Positions 34,927 through 40,313 of a DNA stretch of 40,313 nucleotides are shown piece after piece. Positions within the stretch are counted from its first letter, which is position 1, and the number at the start of each line of letters is the position of its first letter. Below the pieces are notes generated by a model, which worked only from the letters and a program-made list of their open reading frames with translations, did not search any database and was not told the origin of the DNA. The DNA is from a virus, in IMG/VR virus record IMGVR_UViG_3300036919_000009, positions 1-40,313 of that record; one strand, written 5' to 3'. Both the position numbers and the translations under genes were made by a program.

Positions 34927-36810
34927 ATGCCTGACCCCAACGGACCCGCCTACCCGATCGCGGTGCGTCGCCCCAACGCGGGCGAGGCGCTGATCGAGAT
35001 CGAGATGAGCGACGGCACGACAGACGTCGTTCCCGACCCGGACGGGAGCGTGGAGGCTGAAGCGCAACAGCTCGTATCGGCTGCTCGGTCCGGGCAGATC
35101 GCGCCGACCCCCACGCAGAGCGTCGAGACGCAGCCTGCCTATGGCGGAGCGGCGGAGGCTCCAGCGGCCGCGCCGCCTGCGGAGGTCACCCGCCCGCCGA
35201 CCCCCGACCTGACCCAGCAGAGCGAGATGAGCCCGCCGGCGATGGCGGCCCAGGGCGAGATGACCGGGGTGCCCGGCACCGACGAGAGTCCGGCTGCGGC
35301 CAGCGTGGCAGCGCTCGGTATCGACCCGCAGGCCATGCGGCGACAGCCGGGCGGCGCTGGCGGAGGGACCCCAGCCGAGCAGTCCGTGGCCGCGGTGCTC
35401 GGAGAGAATGCCCCGGGCGGGCTCGTCAATTCGGGCTACCAGGCCCAGCGATCCGGTCCTTCCGCTGCCGACGCGGCTCGCGTGCGCGATCAGGCCACCC
35501 GAGCCCAGGGACTGCGCGAGCAGGGCATCGAGCAGGACGTCGCGGCGCGGCGCGCCGGGGTCGAGGCCGGTGCGGAAGAGGACAAGCGCGTCTTCATGGA
35601 GGCGTGGACCAAGGGCGTCGAGGCCATCGGCCAGGAAGGGGCGGCTCAGGCCGCGAAGTCTCGCACTCAGGCCAAGCTTCGCGAGGCCGAGGCGGTCATC
35701 CCGAAGAACCCGATGGAGGACGCGCCGGGCTGGTTCGTCGCGTTGTCGGTCATTGGTGGGCTCGCGAGCGGGCTGGCGTCAGGGGCGAGCGGCGGGCGCA
35801 TCCCCGACGACTTCGCCTCATTCCTACAGGGCATCGTGCGCGACAGCGTGAAGCGCCAGGTGGACGAGCGGGACTTCACGGTCCGCCAGCTCGAGAAGCA
35901 GCTGGGCGACCAGGACGCGGCGATCTCAATGCTCAGCGCCCGGTCGAAAGAGGCGCTCGCCTCGCAGATCGGAGCGCGCAAGCGGTTCGCTCAGACCGAG
36001 ATGGCGCTCGGCCAGCTCACCGCGCTGGAGAGCTCGCTCAAAGCCGAGGCGGCGAACGAGCGGGCCGGCGTCGAGATCAAGCTGATGGGCAACGAGGCCG
36101 AGAGCTTGGCGTTCGCTCAGCCGAAGCCGGTGAAGGGCGGCGCGCCGCTGAACGACGTGACAGCGGCGCTCAAGGCACTCGGCATCACCGTGAAAGACTG
36201 GCAGAAGGGGCTGGCCACGAAGGTGATGCCTGGCGAGGGCGGCGCGACCATCGCTCAGAGCGCCACGGCGGTGAAACAGATCGACTCCGACCAGCAGCTC
36301 GTGAAGGCTCTGGCCCAGGCCAACGGGGGGAACCTGGCCGGCAAGGGGGTGGTAAACATCCCCGGGTTTCTGGTTGCGACGGCTGCTCGACTCGGCATCA
36401 AGCAGGGCATGTCGCAGGACGAAGCGGGGCAACTGCTGAAGGAATACGTCACGACGCGCGCTCGCAGCTACGGTGGCCCCATCACAGAGTCTGACTTGTC
36501 GGCGGCAGCGGAGGAGATCGGAGGCACCACGGCTGGGCTCCAGCGCTTCATGGTCAGACTGCGAAAGAAGAGCGACGATGCGATTCGTGCTGGCCTGGTC
36601 CAGCAGTTCCCCGGCGCGAGCAACGAGGTTTTCGCAATCTTCAACCAGCAATTCGGCATCACCTCAGGCGTTGCGCCGCTGGCGGACGTGGAGCCCTTCG
36701 AGGTGGAGGGCGCGGAGCCAACGCCACTGAAGACTCCAGAGGAGGAAGCCGCCGCGGCCGACAAGCAGCACAAGACGATCCGGCGCAACATGGGCGGGGT
36801 GCGCAACTGA
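34927..36810 (+). CDS. internal virion protein candidate 2 (627 aa)
   Basis: The ATG at 34927 lies one base after the previous stop. The N-terminal ~150 residues are Pro/Ala-rich and probably flexible. A helical, Ala/Glu/Gln-rich body follows (RVRDQATRAQGLREQGIEQDVAARRAG ... RDSVKRQVDERDFTVRQLEKQLGDQDAAISML) with a hydrophobic Gly/Ala/Ser-rich stretch (WFVALSVIGGLASGLASGASGG) near residues 272-293 that could insert into a membrane. This fits an ejected pore or channel protein. Its stop overlaps the next start (TGATG). Confidence 0.66.
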   Translation: MPDPNGPAYPIAVRRPNAGEALIEIEMSDGTTDVVPDPDGSVEAEAQQLVSAARSGQIAPTPTQSVETQPAYGGAAEAPAAAPPAEVTRPPTPDLTQQSEMSPPAMAAQGEMTGVPGTDESPAAASVAALGIDPQAMRRQPGGAGGGTPAEQSVAAVLGENAPGGLVNSGYQAQRSGPSAADAARVRDQATRAQGLREQGIEQDVAARRAGVEAGAEEDKRVFMEAWTKGVEAIGQEGAAQAAKSRTQAKLREAEAVIPKNPMEDAPGWFVALSVIGGLASGLASGASGGRIPDDFASFLQGIVRDSVKRQVDERDFTVRQLEKQLGDQDAAISMLSARSKEALASQIGARKRFAQTEMALGQLTALESSLKAEAANERAGVEIKLMGNEAESLAFAQPKPVKGGAPLNDVTAALKALGITVKDWQKGLATKVMPGEGGATIAQSATAVKQIDSDQQLVKALAQANGGNLAGKGVVNIPGFLVATAARLGIKQGMSQDEAGQLLKEYVTTRARSYGGPITESDLSAAAEEIGGTTAGLQRFMVRLRKKSDDAIRAGLVQQFPGASNEVFAIFNQQFGITSGVAPLADVEPFEVEGAEPTPLKTPEEEAAAADKQHKTIRRNMGGVRN

Positions 36811-39800
36811 TGGCTGAGCCGACCGAAAAAGTGGTGATGCGCGACCAGACGGGTCGCCTGTACCAGGTGGCTCCCGAGCGCGTGGCTCAGGTCCAGCGCG
36901 ACCAGGGCTGGACGCTGGCCGGCAAGGCCGAGGTCGCCCAGCGCGTCGCGAAGCGCGAGCAGTACGGCAAATACGGCTCGGGCATGCAACAGCTCCAGGC
37001 GGCAGTGGAGACCGGCTTGCGCACCGCCACGTTCGGGGCGGCGCCCGGGTTCGGCGACGACGCGGACATCGCGGGGCGGCGCGAAGTGTTGCGTGAGCAG
37101 TCGCAGGTCACCTCAGCCGTGGCTCAGGGCCTCGGCGCAGTGCTCCCCGCCATTGCCACCGGTGGGATCGCCACCGCCGGCGCGGGAGCCGTCGGTCTCG
37201 GCGTTCGCGGGGTGGCTGCTGCCAGCATGCTGGCCGAGGGAGCCGTGGGCGGCGCGGCTGAAGCGCTTGAGGAGGCCGAGGGCGACTGGAGCAAGGTCAA
37301 GGCGTCCGACGTTCTTCTCTACGGCGTGGGCGGCGAGATCGTGGGGCGAGCGATCCCCGCCGTCCTGAAGAAGGCGGGACGCAAAGCGATGGGCCTGGGC
37401 GGAGGCCGAGCCACGCGGGGAGGGGAGCAGTTGCTCGCGAAGGCCGAGCGCAAAGCATCCGAGGCTGCCCCGGACGTGGCCGAAGGCGTCCCGCACGGCC
37501 CGGACCGCGATACGTTCCTCGTTGGCTCCGAGAAAGAGATCATCGACCGCAGCGCGAACAAGGTAGCCAAGGGCATGGATCAGCTGTCCAAGGACTTCGA
37601 CGAGGTCATGGGAGTCGGAGTCAAGCCGGCCAAGCTGAAAAAGATCGTCGCCCCCACCAGCGAGGTTCAGCGGGAATGGGCCTCCGGCACGAGCCAGTCA
37701 ATGCTCGACCTGCGCGCTCGCATCCGGCCCGATGCGAGTACATACAAGCCCGCTCGACGCGCGGTGCCCATAGACAGAGATGCTTATCTGGCGACCTTTC
37801 GGGAGGCGGCAGACGAGATCGCTGATGAACTGGATGACGAGATCATCGAATCTCTCGCCCAATCCGGCGTGGACGCAAAGGTTGGTTCGCCGTCTTGGCG
37901 CCGCGCCGAGCAAGAGGTGTTGCTGGCCAGGGTAAGCGGGCAAAAACGCGCCACCGTCCCTCGTATCGCTCCAGGCGAGGACGCCATCGACTACCGCAAG
38001 GTGCCCGGGCTCGGGCCCGTGGCGAAAGACCTGGATCGGCTCCTCGTCGAGCACTCGAAGCGGCTCGACGGAGCGGTCGAGGGCCACGAGTGGTTCACGG
38101 CTGCAGACTCGTTCAAGCGCGAGCTCGCGAAGCGTGAGAGCAAGCTCGTGAGCATCACGCGGGGCGCGACCCCGCCCCCCGAGGCCGAGGACTTGCTCGC
38201 CATGGTCCGCGGCATGCGCTCACAGGTCCGCAAAGACCTCGAGCGCACCGATCTTTGGGGCAAGGCCGGCGAGTACCAGGCCGGAGTGAATGCGGCCTTC
38301 CACGACGAGTGGATCCCGGGCTCCCAGGAGACCTCTCGCGCGCTGGCGCAGCGAATGGGCAAGGACTTCCACACTGGCCTGCCGAAATACCGACACAACC
38401 CGGCATCTGCGCGCTCGTACCTCCAGGCCGACGAGGTGGGGCGCGGCTTGACGCCCGAGCACCTCAAAAAGCAGCTCGCGGGAGCCGAATCGGCGGTCGC
38501 GACGCACCGAAAGTACAGCACGGCGTCCGAATCGCAGCTCAAGCGCATGGAGGTGACCGTGCGCGAGATTCGAGAGCAGATTGCGTTGGCCGACGAGGTC
38601 AAAGGGGCCAAAAAGCGCGCATTCGAGCGAGAGGGCATCGAGAAAGAGGCCGCACGCCGCGAGAAGGAGCGCGCTCGAGGCGCGAAGGCCCCATCGGCGG
38701 ACGGTGCCTCCACATTCGCCGAGGAAGCAGCAGAATTTGCGGCGGAGACCGTGCTCGGGCCCATTCCGTACGCGGGGCGCATCTCCAGGCACCTGATCCG
38801 CAAATTCAAGAAGGGTCGCGCTGCCCGTGCGGCTCTAGCGGCCGAGGAAGCCGCCGCGTCGACGCCTGGCACTCGCGCGGCGAGGGGACTGTCACAGGAC
38901 GACATTCGCAGAGCCGCCGACGATGCCTTTCGGGCGCCGGACAGCGCCTCGCTCGGGGCCAAGCCGGATGCGCAACCACGGAGCGCGGGTCAGCGCGGGT
39001 CAGCCGAGCTCGGGGCCCTGGGAGCCGCAACGGTCGCTGGCGGAGCTGCCCTCGCCGCCCCGGCAGTGGCAGAGGGTCTCTCCAAGGACGAACAGAAGGA
39101 GCTGCGCAAGGCTGCCAGGACCGCGACCGTGATCGAGAACCTGAGGCGCTCGCGGGACGCGGCCATCGGCATGGCAGCCCGAGGCGCAGTGCGCGGGAGC
39201 CGGCGACGCCAGGCGCTGGGCGTCGAGCGCATGGCGGAGCGCGAGGCCGGTGTTGACGTGGCGCTCACCGACCACGCGGCGTCACGGTTTCAGGGCGACT
39301 ACCCCTCGCCCCGGGCTGCATTCGAGGCCCGCAAGCGCATCCTCGAGCAGCTACGGCAGGACCCCATGGCGCTCCACGAGGCCCTGGCGTCGTCGTTCGG
39401 GATGCTCCCTGACCTCGGGCCCGAGCTCTTCGGCGAGGTCGCGGGGCGCGTCCAGGTGGCCACGCAGTACCTGCAGAACAACCTCCCTGCGCAGCTCGCT
39501 ATCTCGGTCGTGCGACCGAACGGCATCCCGCTGTCCCGTGCTACGATGCGCGACTTCATGCTGAAGTGGAACTCTGTGACCGACCCCTACTCCGTGCTCG
39601 AGGACGTGCGCGACGGCATCGCGAGCCCGACGCAGATTGCTGCGCTCCGAGCCACCGACCCGGACACCTACGAGCGGTTGAAGGTGCGCATGATCCAGGA
39701 GATCGCGGAGACTCCGGAGCAGATCCCGATCCAGCGCAAGGTGCGGTTCGATACGCTCTTCGGCGCCGATGGCACCGCGGGGCGCGCCTACTCGTGGAGC

Positions 39801-39938
39801 TTCGCTCGCTCGATGAAGGAAGCGGCGCAGGCGCGCAAGCAGAGCGCGGGGCCACCGCCTGGCATCGCGGGCAAGACGGGTTCCAAGCCGGCACAGGGCC
39901 TGCGGAACATCCAAAGCAGCGTGACCAATTCAGGATGA
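36810..39938 (+). CDS. internal virion protein candidate 3 (1042 aa)
   Basis: The ATG at 36810 overlaps the previous stop. This is the largest protein of the genome. The start (VVMRDQTGRLYQVAPERVAQVQRDQGW) looks like a small binding domain. A hydrophobic Gly/Ala-rich section (AVLPAIATGGIATAGAGAVGLGVRGVAAASMLAEGAVGGAAE, about 110-150) could be membrane-inserting. Long charged helices follow (LVSITRGATPP ... ESQLKRMEVTVREIREQIALADEVKGAKKRAFEREGIEKEAARREKERARG). Size, place and composition match the large ejection protein of T7-like phages, but I saw no lysozyme or transglycosylase signature. Confidence 0.68.
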   Translation: MAEPTEKVVMRDQTGRLYQVAPERVAQVQRDQGWTLAGKAEVAQRVAKREQYGKYGSGMQQLQAAVETGLRTATFGAAPGFGDDADIAGRREVLREQSQVTSAVAQGLGAVLPAIATGGIATAGAGAVGLGVRGVAAASMLAEGAVGGAAEALEEAEGDWSKVKASDVLLYGVGGEIVGRAIPAVLKKAGRKAMGLGGGRATRGGEQLLAKAERKASEAAPDVAEGVPHGPDRDTFLVGSEKEIIDRSANKVAKGMDQLSKDFDEVMGVGVKPAKLKKIVAPTSEVQREWASGTSQSMLDLRARIRPDASTYKPARRAVPIDRDAYLATFREAADEIADELDDEIIESLAQSGVDAKVGSPSWRRAEQEVLLARVSGQKRATVPRIAPGEDAIDYRKVPGLGPVAKDLDRLLVEHSKRLDGAVEGHEWFTAADSFKRELAKRESKLVSITRGATPPPEAEDLLAMVRGMRSQVRKDLERTDLWGKAGEYQAGVNAAFHDEWIPGSQETSRALAQRMGKDFHTGLPKYRHNPASARSYLQADEVGRGLTPEHLKKQLAGAESAVATHRKYSTASESQLKRMEVTVREIREQIALADEVKGAKKRAFEREGIEKEAARREKERARGAKAPSADGASTFAEEAAEFAAETVLGPIPYAGRISRHLIRKFKKGRAARAALAAEEAAASTPGTRAARGLSQDDIRRAADDAFRAPDSASLGAKPDAQPRSAGQRGSAELGALGAATVAGGAALAAPAVAEGLSKDEQKELRKAARTATVIENLRRSRDAAIGMAARGAVRGSRRRQALGVERMAEREAGVDVALTDHAASRFQGDYPSPRAAFEARKRILEQLRQDPMALHEALASSFGMLPDLGPELFGEVAGRVQVATQYLQNNLPAQLAISVVRPNGIPLSRATMRDFMLKWNSVTDPYSVLEDVRDGIASPTQIAALRATDPDTYERLKVRMIQEIAETPEQIPIQRKVRFDTLFGADGTAGRAYSWSFARSMKEAAQARKQSAGPPPGIAGKTGSKPAQGLRNIQSSVTNSG

Positions 39939-39945
39939 GGCACCT

Positions 39946-40313
39946 ATGAGCGCACTGATCAAATACCTTCGAGCTGGCGCTGAAGTGAATGCCAACGGAG
40001 ACTACTCCGACGGCGGCGACGGCGTGACCGACTTCTCTTGGGAGAACGATACCACGCAGGATGCGAAGATTCGCGAGCTGTTCGTCTACGTCGAGGATGC
40101 GCTGAACCCAATGGCGGACGAATACGGCAACCTGGGCTCAGCTCTGGCGAACGGAGTTGAGCTGATTCTGGTAGACGAAACCGGCGCGACCGTGCTCGAC
40201 ATCACAGACGGGCTCCCGATCAAGAGCAATGCGCAGTGGCGGGCGTTGTGTCAGGACGCTGGCTTGCAAAGCTTTGCGGCAGGGTCAAGCAACGAAGTGG
40301 TGTTCGCCCACCT
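39946..40313 (+). CDS. structural-region hypothetical protein, 5' part (continues at position 1)
   Basis: The ATG at 39946 begins a 165-aa protein that crosses the circular join and ends at 257. The 5' part reads MSALIKYLRAGAEVNANGDY ... TDFSWENDTTQDAKIRELFVYVEDALNPMADEYGNLGSALANGVELILVDE. It is acidic and mixed alpha/beta. A GAGG lies six bases upstream. It is probably a small virion component between internal virion proteins and portal. The part after 40186 duplicates the left end of the window. Confidence 0.8.
   Translation, partial: MSALIKYLRAGAEVNANGDYSDGGDGVTDFSWENDTTQDAKIRELFVYVEDALNPMADEYGNLGSALANGVELILVDETGATVLDITDGLPIKSNAQWRALCQDAGLQSFAAGSSNEVVFAH
40187..40313. repeat. 127-bp direct terminal repeat, right copy
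   Basis: Exact copy of positions 1-127. Merging the copies gives a circle of 40186 bases and keeps the gene at the join intact. Confidence 0.97.

Noticed and set aside
1-40313. tRNA genes and CRISPR arrays
   Set aside because: I saw no cloverleaf-like sequence with conserved TTCGA arms and no regularly spaced direct repeats with unique spacers. Subtle tRNAs could be missed without a scan.

Overview
The window is a complete, circularly assembled genome of a tailed bacteriophage, most probably a podovirus-type virus of a high-GC Gram-negative bacterium. The first 127 bases recur exactly as the last 127 (1-127 = 40187-40313). The unique length is therefore 40186 bases, and one gene (39946 to 257) runs across the join. 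The Gram-negative host is inferred from lipoprotein signal sequences, a candidate spanin pair and a peptidoglycan peptidase. Zinc metalloprotease lipoproteins of this style are common in myxobacteria-like genomes, but I cannot fix the host from sequence alone.

Layout on the circle. (1) Late genes, plus strand, run from about 29.57 kb through the join to 12.6 kb. In order they are a small-terminase-like protein, a 1003-aa tail nozzle-like protein, three large candidate internal virion (ejection) proteins, small structural proteins, portal, acidic scaffold, a double GroES-like co-chaperonin, a small HTH-like protein, large terminase, major capsid protein, small head proteins, a head-tail adaptor candidate and a repeat-containing tail fibre. 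No tape measure or tail tube is visible, which fits a short tail. (2) 12.6-13.9 kb, minus strand, is an operon of small secreted or membrane proteins ending in a zincin lipoprotein. Diverging from it at 13.94 kb is a second, larger metzincin lipoprotein. (3) 14.96-16.07 kb, plus, holds a lysis cassette: a membrane coiled-coil protein, an exported protein, an M15 endolysin and a 53-aa basic protein. (4) 21.4-16.0 kb, minus, is a DNA metabolism and regulation operon. It encodes a FEN-type exonuclease fused to a RecT-like annealing protein, an orphan DnaA domain IV, a Zn-binding protein, a PD-(D/E)XK nuclease, a MazG-like pyrophosphohydrolase, a P-loop protein and, last, a sigma-70 family factor. 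(5) 24.6-21.5 kb, minus, holds a replication initiator, a DnaC-like helicase loader and accessory genes. (6) 24.7-29.5 kb, plus, holds an XRE regulator followed by a chain of tightly overlapping small early genes.

Control. The divergent gap between initiator and XRE regulator (24621-24716) carries three GTCC-N-GGAC palindromes 19 and 20 bp apart, and both genes lack a Shine-Dalgarno and look leaderless. Three other promoters (13.87, 21.45 and 25.0 kb) share one architecture: TTGACT, a 16-bp spacer carrying a GGYCC...RGGCC inverted repeat, then CATAMT. The likely logic is early transcription by host RNA polymerase under repressor control, with the phage sigma factor later redirecting that polymerase. 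No integrase, DNA polymerase or RNA polymerase gene was recognised.

Most noteworthy are the exonuclease-RecT fusion, the tandem GroES protein inside the capsid assembly cluster, the triple-operator switch, the pair of metalloprotease lipoproteins, and a mobile-looking gene-start cassette (RBS plus MSDETK) found at five junctions on both strands.
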